DNA from: an uncultured Paracoccaceae bacterium
Lineage (GTDB): Bacteria > Pseudomonadota > Alphaproteobacteria > Rhodobacterales > Rhodobacteraceae
Assembly (NCBI GenBank): GCA_947499725.1
Contig: CANMPK010000005.1
Span: forward strand, 1 to 64,000
Length of the DNA: 64,000 nt
Reading direction: 5' to 3'
A model generated the notes under the pieces. That model was not told the DNA's origin. It saw only the letters and a list, made by a program, of their open reading frames with translations, and did no database searches. The position numbers and the translations under genes are program-made. Positions 52,677-60,491 of the stretch are shown one piece after another; position 1 is the stretch's first letter, and each line of letters opens with the position of its first letter.

Positions 52677-53048
52677 TCAGTTGCCTGGGATGAAATCCTT
52701 AACGATTTCCCGCAAAGCCACACCAATATAATCGCCGTTCACCTTCACCAGATCACCGCGCGCAACCATGCGGTCGTTGATCATGATGTCGATGGGTTCG
52801 CCCACTTTGCGATCCAGTTCGATCACAGAGCCGCGGGTGAGTTCCAGAAGGTCGGCAATTGACATGCGGCTGCGGCCCAGAACGACGCGCACGTCCAGTT
52901 TGACGTTATAGAGCGCATCGATGTTGCGCCCGTCGCCTTCGCTGGCCATGGCTTCAAGCGTGGCCGGATCGATGCTGCCTGTGGCTTCGGCCTCTGGCGC
53001 GGCGGTTTCGGCTTCGGTGTTTTCTGTGCCTTGTGTGTCTTCTGACAT
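52677..53048 (-). CDS. fliN: Flagellar motor switch protein FliN
   Basis: 123 aa. FliN completes the C-ring and docks CheY-P and FliH. The C-terminal SpoA-type domain is clear (LYNVKLDVRVVLGRSRMSIA, then RGSVIELDRKVGEPIDIMIN and DRMVARGDLVKVNGDYIGV). The acidic N-terminus (about 35 residues) is typical. It lies between fliH and fliP in the leftward operon. Confidence 0.93.
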   Translation of the reverse strand: MSEDTQGTENTEAETAAPEAEATGSIDPATLEAMASEGDGRNIDALYNVKLDVRVVLGRSRMSIADLLELTRGSVIELDRKVGEPIDIMINDRMVARGDLVKVNGDYIGVALREIVKDFIPGN

Positions 53049-53051
53049 ATC

Positions 53052-53723
53052 TTAGACCTTTTGCGTGTGGTGTTTGAGCTGCTCGGATGCGGTGCGAAGC
53101 GTGGTAAGGATTTCTTCGCAGACCCGATCAAGGCTGTAGTTCATGAATCCGTTGTCCCATGTCATGCGGGCCTCGCCGTCTTTCAGGGCGGGGTCGGCTG
53201 TCAGGTGCAAATCTGTGTTGCCTTCGGCCTCGGCCTGAGCGGTGATTTCCGCGCGCAGGGCCTCTTCGGTTTTGGGCGAAAGCTGCAGGTTTAGGGTCGA
53301 TTGACCGGCGCCGATGTGCAGGGTTTCGCGCAGGCGGGCCTGCACTTGATCGATGGAATAGGCGGCCAGAAATTCCGGCATGATGCGTTCGCAGATGTCC
53401 AGCACCATATCGACCAGATCGCTTTCCAATTCGGCGCGGCGTTGGGCGTCTTGGGCGACGAAGATCGAGAGCTGTTCGCGCATTGTGTTTAGCGCCGCGG
53501 TGGCTTGGACCTGATGATCGGCCTGTGCATCGCGCAAGCCTTGGGCGAGACCATCGGCATGGCCTTGCTCGACCCCTTGGGCGCGGGCTTCGGCGAGCAT
53601 TTTGCCGAGCTCTTCTTCGGTGAAGGTGAAGACGGGCACGTCTGGTGCGGCCTCGGCCTCGTCTGTTTGACCGGCCTTTAGGGCGTTTTCCGCATCGAAA
53701 TCACGCAGGGCGAGGGCAATCAT
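53052..53723 (-). CDS. fliH: Flagellar export assembly protein FliH
   Basis: 223 aa. FliH regulates the FliI ATPase and links it to the C-ring. It has the helical, Gln/Ala-rich FliH pattern (LGKMLAEARAQGVEQGHADG, then LAQGLRDAQADHQVQATAAL) and the C-terminal FliH domain (SDLVDMVLDICERIMPEFLA). The start overlaps the fliF stop by 4 bases. Order fliF-fliH-fliN-fliP suggests one operon. Confidence 0.8.
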   Translation of the reverse strand: MIALALRDFDAENALKAGQTDEAEAAPDVPVFTFTEEELGKMLAEARAQGVEQGHADGLAQGLRDAQADHQVQATAALNTMREQLSIFVAQDAQRRAELESDLVDMVLDICERIMPEFLAAYSIDQVQARLRETLHIGAGQSTLNLQLSPKTEEALRAEITAQAEAEGNTDLHLTADPALKDGEARMTWDNGFMNYSLDRVCEEILTTLRTASEQLKHHTQKV

Positions 53724-55492
53724 GCTTCAGCCTCCGTGCGCAGCCATGTGCGCAACACGCGCAGCACGTCTTCGGGTTTCTCTTCGGCCATGTTTTGGAT
53801 CGCCTCGACGCGGGCTTTGATCAGGTTGCCGCGTACGCCGAGCGTTTCGATATATTCATGTGGGCCGTCTTCTTCGTTCAGATCAAACAGGCTGGTGACG
53901 CCAGGGGCGTTTGGATCCAGTGGCAGTGGGTCTTCGGCTGTTGGCGCTGGGGTGCCATTTGGCATGGCTTGGGTGGCCATCGCGGGCTCTGCTGCGCTGT
54001 CTTGCGGGGTGTCCACAGTGGCTGGGATGATTTCGCCCGTGTCTGGGTTTTCGATCATCGGTGTGCCATCTGGGGCCGTAATAGAGACTGTTTCTTCTGC
54101 GGCTGGCAGGGCAGGGGCTGGTTTTTCTGTCAGGGTGCGCAGGGCTGGGCGCACGCCGAGGATCATGATCAGTGCGACGACGATCAGGCCCAGCACACCG
54201 CGTAGGATAGAGACGATGTTGTTGCCGATACGGTCGCCGATGGACATGGTGATCGGGTCGCCGACTTCCATGGAATAATCCATGAAGCGCAGGCTATCGA
54301 CAGAGATGGTATCGCCGCGGGCGGCGTCGAAACCGACAGAGGTTTTCACCAACTCGCTCAGGCGTTCGATCTCGGCGGCTTCGCGTTCGGAGTAGATGAC
54401 CTCGCCTTCTTCGACGTTGTAGATGCCGTTGACCAAGACTGCGACCGAGATTTTACGGATTTCACCGGCTTCGCGGACCACTTCGCGGCGGGTGTTGCCG
54501 ATTTCATATTGCACGGTTTCGCCGGTGCGAGATTGGGCAGAAGTTGCGCCGCCAGCGCCATCTTGCAGCGCGGCTGGGATGTTGTTTTCCACGCCAACGC
54601 CGCCGGCTGCATCTGTGCCGGTTTGCTCTTCCGCGCGGCTTTCGGTGGAGCGGACCACCTGTTGATCTGGGTTGAAGCTTTGTTCGATGACCACTTCGCG
54701 GGCGGAGGTTAGTTCGACGTTGACCTTTACGCGTGCGTTGCCTGCGCCGACGCGGGCGGTGAGCATGTTGCGCACTTCTTGGGCGAGACGTTCTTCGATG
54801 CTGGCGCGGGTGGATTGTAGGGTGACTTGTCCATCGCCCTCGGCGGCTTCAGCAAGGATAACTTCGCCGCTGGCAGAAAGAACAGTGACGCGGCCAAGTT
54901 CGAGTTCTGCAACCGAGGAGGCGACCAGATTACGGATCGCGGAGGCTTGTTTACGAGAGACCGTACGGCCCGGAACAGCGCGGACGATGACGGAGGCGCG
55001 TGGGTTTGGACGTTCGCGGGAAAAGGCCTCGCGCTCTGGCAGAACCAGATGCACGCGGGCGCTTTGCACGCCTTCAAGGGTTTGGATGGAGCGGGAGAGT
55101 TCGCCTTCCATAGCGCGCAGGCGGTTGACCCGTTGCATGAAGGTGTTCATCGCGAGGCCGGATGCTTCGTCGAAGAGTTCCCAACCCGGATCGCCTTCAA
55201 TTGGTAGACCCGATTCCGCCAGAACCATGCGGGCGCGGGCCAGATCGTCGCCTGGGACCATGACCGATGTGCCATCTTCGCCAACGCGGGCGTCAAAGCC
55301 GGAATTGGCTAGGGTTGCCTCGACCGAGGTGGCGGTGGCTGGGGAGAGGTCTCTGTATAATGTTGCGAAGTCTGGGGTGGTGACGGCGGAGAGGCCGAAG
55401 ACAAGCGCCAACATCAGGCTGCCCATCACGGCGCCGAGAATCATCAGCTTTTTTTGACCAAGGTCCATGAGGTTTTTGATCAGATTCTGCAC
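53720..55492 (-). CDS. fliF: Flagellar MS-ring protein FliF
   Basis: 590 aa from GTG 55492; GGGGAC precedes it, and the first residues MQNLIKNLMDLGQKKLMILG fit the family. Upstream in-frame sequence is promoter DNA. FliF builds the MS ring. It has two membrane helices (about 18-40 and about 445-470), the secretin-like ring-building motifs (VQSARVHLVLPEREAFSRER, then PRASVIVRA), and a C-terminal FliG-binding tail (EDVLRVLRTWLRTEA). A one-mismatch CtrA-type box is 41 bases upstream. It is first of the fliF-fliH-fliN-fliP unit. Confidence 0.93.
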   Translation of the reverse strand: MQNLIKNLMDLGQKKLMILGAVMGSLMLALVFGLSAVTTPDFATLYRDLSPATATSVEATLANSGFDARVGEDGTSVMVPGDDLARARMVLAESGLPIEGDPGWELFDEASGLAMNTFMQRVNRLRAMEGELSRSIQTLEGVQSARVHLVLPEREAFSRERPNPRASVIVRAVPGRTVSRKQASAIRNLVASSVAELELGRVTVLSASGEVILAEAAEGDGQVTLQSTRASIEERLAQEVRNMLTARVGAGNARVKVNVELTSAREVVIEQSFNPDQQVVRSTESRAEEQTGTDAAGGVGVENNIPAALQDGAGGATSAQSRTGETVQYEIGNTRREVVREAGEIRKISVAVLVNGIYNVEEGEVIYSEREAAEIERLSELVKTSVGFDAARGDTISVDSLRFMDYSMEVGDPITMSIGDRIGNNIVSILRGVLGLIVVALIMILGVRPALRTLTEKPAPALPAAEETVSITAPDGTPMIENPDTGEIIPATVDTPQDSAAEPAMATQAMPNGTPAPTAEDPLPLDPNAPGVTSLFDLNEEDGPHEYIETLGVRGNLIKARVEAIQNMAEEKPEDVLRVLRTWLRTEAEA

Positions 55493-55532
55493 GGTGTCCC
55501 CGCAATGCTTGTGATGCGTTGTTTTTCTAAGG

Positions 55533-55549
55533 TTAAAATTAGATAAATT
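55533..55549 (-). promoter_or_regulatory. Degenerate CtrA-type box between fliF and fliL
   Basis: On the minus strand, TTTA-TCTAATT-TTAAC, one mismatch from TTAA-N7-TTAAC and very like the flaF box. It is about 41 bases upstream of fliF. Two partially inverted ATACTCG / CGAGTAT arms (55569-55575 and about 55606-55612) and a CTATACTTG motif (55578) also lie in this divergent region. Confidence 0.45.
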
Positions 55550-55639
55550 GTATTTGATTAGCAAGTAAATACTCGGACTATACTTGCATTTACCAAGAAT
55601 AAATACGAGTATGCTTCGTGAATAGAGGTGACATTATCT

Positions 55640-56281
55640 ATGGCGGACAAAGCCGAAACCAAGGATCAAGAGCCTAATCCGGAAGCGGAAGGTGAAGAGG
55701 AAGAGCAGCCGAAATCTGGCAAGAAGCTCTTGCTGGCAGCCATTGTTCTATCGCTTTTATCCTTGGGTGGCGGTTTTTTCCTTGCGCAGATGGCGTTCAA
55801 GAATGACGCCAAGCAATATGAGCCTGACTACGTCGAAGAATCCGAGCCTGCCCCTGAAGAAGGAGAAGAGGGCAAGGACATGGCTGAGGGCGAGGAAGAT
55901 CCTTACGCCGAAGGGGATGAAAAAGGCGAGGATGAAGAGACCGCCGAAGTCGCCCCTGAAGATGAAGGGATGCTGGAGTTTGACGAGATCCTGACGAACA
56001 TCGTCAGCTACAACGCGCAGGGCGTGCCGTCGAATGCCTTTCTGAAGCTGAACGTTGTTTTGGTTTATCGCCCTGATGATGGGGCCTTGGCCAAGATGGA
56101 GTCGCGTCAGCCGTTTATGCGGGATCTGTTTAACGGCTATGCGCGCAGCCTGACCGAGGCGGATGTGCGTGGCCAAGCAGGGATTTTGAATGTGAAGGCA
56201 GAGCTGCTGAAACGCGCTCGGGCGGCGGCGGGCAATGATTTGCCGCAGGAAATTTTGATCAGCGATCTGATCGTGCAGTAG
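55640..56281 (+). CDS. fliL: Flagellar basal-body protein FliL (second copy)
   Basis: 213 aa from ATG 55640 (AGAGGTGA upstream). It has a charged N-terminus, a single membrane helix (LLLAAIVLSLLSLGGGFFLA) and a highly acidic linker (residues about 75-110). The FliL core follows (YNAQGVPSNAFLKLNVVLVY, then DALAKMESRQPFM-type and LPQEILISDLIVQ). It heads the rightward fliL-fliM-membrane protein-motE unit, so this copy is the standard one. A shorter FliL-like protein is encoded at 9.1 kb. Confidence 0.88.
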   Translation: MADKAETKDQEPNPEAEGEEEEQPKSGKKLLLAAIVLSLLSLGGGFFLAQMAFKNDAKQYEPDYVEESEPAPEEGEEGKDMAEGEEDPYAEGDEKGEDEETAEVAPEDEGMLEFDEILTNIVSYNAQGVPSNAFLKLNVVLVYRPDDGALAKMESRQPFMRDLFNGYARSLTEADVRGQAGILNVKAELLKRARAAAGNDLPQEILISDLIVQ

Positions 56282-56290
56282 GACCGGACT

Positions 56291-57244
56291 ATGAGCCAGG
56301 TGATGAGCCAAGAAGAAATCGATGCCCAAAGCGGCAATCTTGTGGATGAGATCATCCGCATGTCGGATTTCTCGTTCGAGCGTTTGCCGATGTTGGATAT
56401 CATTGGCGAACGTCTGGCGGATGCGATCAGTGTGGTTTTGCCGGAGCTGACAGGGGTGCTGTGCGAAGCGTCTTTGAAGCAGCTGGATTATCTGCCGATG
56501 GCGCAGGCAGCGGATGGGCTGAACATGCCGTCGATGCTGGGCATTGTGGTGGCGCAGAACCTAGATGGCGAGATTTTGGTGGCGATGGACGCGACCTTTG
56601 CGCTGACCGCGATGGAGCTGATGCTGGGCGGGGATGCGAAGGGCGACATGGAGCGTCAGTCCGAAGAATTCACCGGCATTGAAAAGGGCTTTGGCCATCG
56701 CTTGGGCGCGGTGATTGCAACGGAATTGCAACGTAGCCTGATGATGGTGGGTGATATCGATCTAGAGCTGGATCGGGTCGAAACAGACACGGATTCAGCC
56801 AATGTGACCCAGCCTGCGAACCTGTGTGTGCGCATGCGCATTGCGGTGGCATTGGCGGGGCGCACAGGCGGGGTTGATGTTGTGATCCCTTATGATGCGC
56901 TGGAGCCGATCCGGCCCAAGCTTGGCAAGATCCACTTTGGCGAGCCATCCGAAGACGGCAACCCGTGGAAGGATCAGCTGACGGGGCAGATTGAACGCTC
57001 CACTGTCGAGCTGGAAGCGGTGCTGACTGAAACCGCGCTGCCGATCCAAACCGTGCTGAACTGGAAGCCGGGCGATACGATCAATCTTTGGATTGATGAC
57101 GAACACGAAGCCACTGTGGTGTGCGCTGAAACAGAGATGTTCCGCGCGCTTATGGGCAAACGCAACAATGGCAACACTGCCATCCGAATTACCAATCAGA
57201 TTGACTCTGAAGAGGAGACCGAACATGGCCGCGACGCTTACTGA
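56291..57244 (+). CDS. fliM: Flagellar motor switch protein FliM
   Basis: 317 aa. FliM is the C-ring protein that receives CheY-P. It starts with SQEEIDA-like residues (MSQVMSQEEIDAQSGNLVDE), contains the CheC-like middle domain (GVLCEASLKQLDYLPMAQAA, later GFGHRLGAVIATELQRSLMM), and a C-terminal SpoA-type domain (TALPIQTVLNWKPGDTINLW). It overlaps the next gene by 20 bases. Confidence 0.9.
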   Translation: MSQVMSQEEIDAQSGNLVDEIIRMSDFSFERLPMLDIIGERLADAISVVLPELTGVLCEASLKQLDYLPMAQAADGLNMPSMLGIVVAQNLDGEILVAMDATFALTAMELMLGGDAKGDMERQSEEFTGIEKGFGHRLGAVIATELQRSLMMVGDIDLELDRVETDTDSANVTQPANLCVRMRIAVALAGRTGGVDVVIPYDALEPIRPKLGKIHFGEPSEDGNPWKDQLTGQIERSTVELEAVLTETALPIQTVLNWKPGDTINLWIDDEHEATVVCAETEMFRALMGKRNNGNTAIRITNQIDSEEETEHGRDAY

Positions 57245-57593
57245 TATGATCATCATCCTGCTTTTGGCCGGTTGTATCGGCTACGGCTGGTATGTTTCAC
57301 GCAAGGTGCAGGTGCTGATGGGCGCGCTGAAGGATCTAGAGCCTTTGGTGCAAGAGTTCTCCTCGGCGGTCGATAAGTCCGAGGAATCTGTGCATCAGCT
57401 GAAGCTGAACCTGCAAGAGCCGCCACAGCCTGAAGGCGGGGCGCGGTATTTTGAAGAGGTGGAGGACGATGAGCCGATGTTTGCGACCCGTCGCCAACCG
57501 GCAGAGCGTTTGCCCGGTGTGCAGGTGGTGCGCAACAAGCAAGATTTGGTGCGCCGCTTCTTTGAAACCTCTCGTCAGGAAACAAGGGCCTAA
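57225..57593 (+). CDS. Small membrane protein between fliM and motE (DUF6468-like)
   Basis: 122 aa from ATG 57225 with GAGGAG 7 nt upstream. One N-terminal membrane helix (TDMIIILLLAGCIGYGWYVS), then a helical, acidic segment (LEPLVQEFSSAVDKSEESVH) and a polar tail. It matches the small DUF6468-type proteins found behind fliM in alphaproteobacteria; in Caulobacter a bitopic protein near here (PflI) positions the flagellum, but equivalence is not shown. Translationally coupled to fliM. Confidence 0.6.
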   Translation: MAATLTDMIIILLLAGCIGYGWYVSRKVQVLMGALKDLEPLVQEFSSAVDKSEESVHQLKLNLQEPPQPEGGARYFEEVEDDEPMFATRRQPAERLPGVQVVRNKQDLVRRFFETSRQETRA

Positions 57594-57596
57594 GTC

Positions 57597-58256
57597 ATGG
57601 CAAAGATGCTGCTTGGAAAGATTTTGATTGGCGGATTGGCGGCGACGGCCTTTGCGAAGGCGGCGGTGTCTTTCCCTGATTTGGCGACGCCCTTTGACGC
57701 GCCGCAGCCGGAGACGGCGATCATTTTAGCAGCGGATGAGGTCGAGGAAGACGAGACAGCCGAAGACCCAGATGATGTGCCCCCGCCCGTTGTGGCCGGT
57801 TTGGGTGAAGAGATCGGCTATTGCGAGACGCCAGAAGAGGTGTTGCAGGCGCTGTCTAAGGAACGGTCTTTGCTGAAAGATCAGCGCCAATCGCTGGATG
57901 TGCGGGAATCGGAGCTGGCTTTGGCCAAGGAAAAGCTGGGCATCGAGAAAGAGGCTTTGACGGAGCTGAAGGGCTCGATCGAGGCGCTGTTGAGCCGTGT
58001 GGAATCCCAGCAGACCGCGGATTTGGAGCGGTTGATTGCCTTTTATAAGAACATGAAACCGGCCGAGGCGGCGGGGATCATGGATGAGCTGGATATTGAG
58101 GTGACGATTATGGTGCTGGGCACCATGAACCCTCGCACCGCCGCGCCGATCATGGCGAAGATGAGCCCTGTGCGGGCGCGGGCTGTGTCGAAGATTATCC
58201 TAGAGCGCGGGCAGTTGCCGGGCGATCAGAACCTGAATGGGATCCGGTTGAATTAA
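57597..58256 (+). CDS. motE: MotE-like motor protein chaperone
   Basis: 219 aa. An N-terminal hydrophobic stretch (LGKILIGGLAATAFAKAAVS), a coiled coil (LSKERSLLKDQRQSLDVRES, then ELALAKEKLGIEKEALTELK) and a C-terminal MgtE-like intracellular domain (YKNMKPAEAAGIMDELDIEV, then TIMVLGTMNPRTAAPIMAKM) are typical of MotE. In rhizobia MotE is a periplasmic chaperone for MotC. It is last in the fliL-fliM set, three bases after the small membrane gene. Confidence 0.78.
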   Translation: MAKMLLGKILIGGLAATAFAKAAVSFPDLATPFDAPQPETAIILAADEVEEDETAEDPDDVPPPVVAGLGEEIGYCETPEEVLQALSKERSLLKDQRQSLDVRESELALAKEKLGIEKEALTELKGSIEALLSRVESQQTADLERLIAFYKNMKPAEAAGIMDELDIEVTIMVLGTMNPRTAAPIMAKMSPVRARAVSKIILERGQLPGDQNLNGIRLN

Positions 58257-58342
58257 GGGGTTTGGGTCGCTTTGCGGACGAAATCGCCGTTCAATTTTGG
58301 TCAGTGAATGTCCACATTCCGAAAATCACGCGCCACCTTGCT

Positions 58343-58912
58343 TCAGTCTGGCTCTGGCTGGACCCAAGAAGTTGAAACCGCCCAATCCTCTGCTCCGGCC
58401 ATCAAAAGATCAAAGACCGGATCTTTGATGTCGTAATAGGCGTCTTGGTCTGTAGGGAAATGGCTTGCTAGTTGTTGTTTTATCGTGCCGTAAGCCGCTG
58501 CCGCTAGTGGATGTGTGCGAAGGTAATCTCGGCACAGAAGTGCATAGCGTTGGTTGAATCGACCTTTCTCACGGACATGAATGTTTGCTGTAAATGGTTC
58601 GTTGCAGCGAAAGACCAGTTTGGCTAACTCATCCTGCTGCAAAGACATGCCAGGTGGGCAATGGTCAAAGAAGGACCGACCAGGGTTGCATCCTGCGGCA
58701 GACATTGCCTCTGTATCGAGGTCTTCGAGCGAATCCAAGCTGATCTGGATATCAATGATATTTTTGGCGACAAGGTTGGGTACTGCTGTCGATCCAATAT
58801 GATGGATTAAGCCGCCTTCGGGGATGGCAATTTCAAGCGATGCTTTGATAATTGAGAATTGGGTCGGCCAGTTCGGATTGGCAGGAAGAATTTTGATCGG
58901 CATCGTCCGCAT
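58343..58912 (-). CDS. GrpB family protein
   Basis: 189 aa. GrpB (UPF0157) proteins are nucleotidyltransferase-fold enzymes of unknown role. The diagnostic HIGSTAVPNLVAKNIIDIQI segment is present, as are NPNWPTQF at the N-terminus and VREKGRFNQRYALLCRDYL. It is isolated, leftward, between the flagellar block and the metabolic genes, without operon partners. Confidence 0.85.
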   Translation of the reverse strand: MRTMPIKILPANPNWPTQFSIIKASLEIAIPEGGLIHHIGSTAVPNLVAKNIIDIQISLDSLEDLDTEAMSAAGCNPGRSFFDHCPPGMSLQQDELAKLVFRCNEPFTANIHVREKGRFNQRYALLCRDYLRTHPLAAAAYGTIKQQLASHFPTDQDAYYDIKDPVFDLLMAGAEDWAVSTSWVQPEPD

Positions 58913-59096
58913 TACCTCGTTGTTATGGTTTTCTCATAGCAGGCCTTTAAGCGTTTTGTAGCATCTGTGACATTGGGCTCAAACCCGACATTCGCCGCAT
59001 GGCTGCACTTCCTTGGCTCGTCCTGCGCTTCGCGCTGGTGCGCAGGGTGGTTTGTTATTAAGTAACCCTGTCTCTGCCCTCAAAGGATTGCCCCCC

Positions 59097-60308
59097 ATGC
59101 CCATCCCAGTCACCATTTTGAACGGCTTTCTTGGCGCGGGGAAGACGACGCTTTTGCAGAACCTTTTGGTGCAGGCGCGGGCGTTGCCAGATGTGACTTT
59201 GGGGGTGCTCGTCAATGAGATGAGCGTGCTGGATGTGGATGGCTCTGTGCTGGACACAAGCGAGGTGATTTCGCGCCGCAGCCCGCATTTTGCCTCGGTT
59301 CCCGGGGGGAGCATTAGCAGTGCCGAGGGCCTGCAAAAGTTGCGTGATTGTGTGGCGCAGGTTTTGGCAGATGGGGAGGTGACGCATCTGTTGATCGAAA
59401 CCTCCGGCAGCACGCATCCTTGGCCTTTGTTGACCGCCTTGCGTGAGATGCCAGAGGTGGACTTGCATGGGGTGGTGGCCGTGGTGGATACGGTGACGCT
59501 TTGGCAGGATCACGATCAGGGGCGGGCGATTCAGGCGCAGGCGAGTGCGCATTTGCAGCAGGGCAAGCGCGGGGTGGAGAACCTGTTGGCCGAGCAGATC
59601 ATGTTTGCCAACCGTATTCTGCTGAGCAAGGCTGATAAGGCGGATCCGCAGGTGTTGCAGACCGTGGCGCAGGCGGTGCATCCGTTAAATCCTTATGCCG
59701 ATATTCTGGGGATGCAGTGGGGCAATGTGCGCTTGGATGGGTTGCTGTCGATGCCGGCCTATCCGTACGAGCGGGTCGAGACGCTGGGCCAAGAGCTGAC
59801 CGATTGGGATACTGAGCATGGCACGCAATCGATGGAAGGGCCGCAGGATTATGCGATTGGCAGCCGTGTGCTGAATGATCCGCGTCCGTTTCATCCGCAG
59901 CGGTTGTGGGATGTGTATAACCGTTTTCTTGGCATTGGGATTTATCGCAGCAAAGGGTTTTTTTGGCTGCCGACGCGGGACAATTTGGTGTTGCTGTGGA
60001 ACCAGACGGCGGGCTCTGTTGGGCTGGAGATGGTGAATTACTGGAAGATTTGCACCCTGGAAGATGAGAGCCTGAACCTGTCGGATTGGGAAAAGGATGC
60101 GATGCGGGCCAAGCTTGAAGGGATGCATCCGGTGTTTGGGGATCGCCATTGTAAGCTGACGGTGATTGGCCAAGAGGCCGAGCTGGATACCTTTGTGGAG
60201 GCCTTGCAGGGATGTTTCTGTACCGACGAAGAGATCGCCGCGTGGCAAGCTGGTTCGGTGTTTGATGATCCTTGGCCGCGCAGCGTTTCGACGGTGACCG
60301 CTGGGTGA
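59097..60308 (+). CDS. COG0523/CobW-family GTPase lacking the CxCC motif
   Basis: 403 aa from ATG 59097 (AGGA 9 nt upstream). These P-loop GTPases act as metal chaperones or assist cobalamin and nitrile hydratase metal insertion. Walker A is GFLGAGKTTLLQNLLV. The family's metal-binding GCICC is here GGSISSAEGL (about residues 68-73): the cysteines are replaced by serines. The Switch II-like ETSGSTHP, the guanine-binding LLSKADKAD and the C-terminal CobW domain (GFFWLPTRDNLVLLW) remain. It is transcribed alone. Metal delivery through the usual site is doubtful. Confidence 0.85.
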   Translation: MPIPVTILNGFLGAGKTTLLQNLLVQARALPDVTLGVLVNEMSVLDVDGSVLDTSEVISRRSPHFASVPGGSISSAEGLQKLRDCVAQVLADGEVTHLLIETSGSTHPWPLLTALREMPEVDLHGVVAVVDTVTLWQDHDQGRAIQAQASAHLQQGKRGVENLLAEQIMFANRILLSKADKADPQVLQTVAQAVHPLNPYADILGMQWGNVRLDGLLSMPAYPYERVETLGQELTDWDTEHGTQSMEGPQDYAIGSRVLNDPRPFHPQRLWDVYNRFLGIGIYRSKGFFWLPTRDNLVLLWNQTAGSVGLEMVNYWKICTLEDESLNLSDWEKDAMRAKLEGMHPVFGDRHCKLTVIGQEAELDTFVEALQGCFCTDEEIAAWQAGSVFDDPWPRSVSTVTAG

Positions 60309-60491
60309 ATGATATGGGTGCTATGAAGCGCCCATAATGATGGTTATGTTAATTATTGGGCCGTGTGAGGTGCGAAGATTTGCCGTATGGTCGGCGGTTT
60401 TGCGCTTTTGCAACAATTCCACACGTGAAGTTTAGTTGCAGCTTTCGCGGTTAAGCGTCAGAGAAGACTTCGAAATTAACGTGAGGGTGTT

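Noticed and set aside
60324..60350. Hairpin after the COG0523 gene as a terminator
   Set aside because: The stem (ATGGGTGCT / AGCGCCCAT) has a wobble pair and no following T-run.
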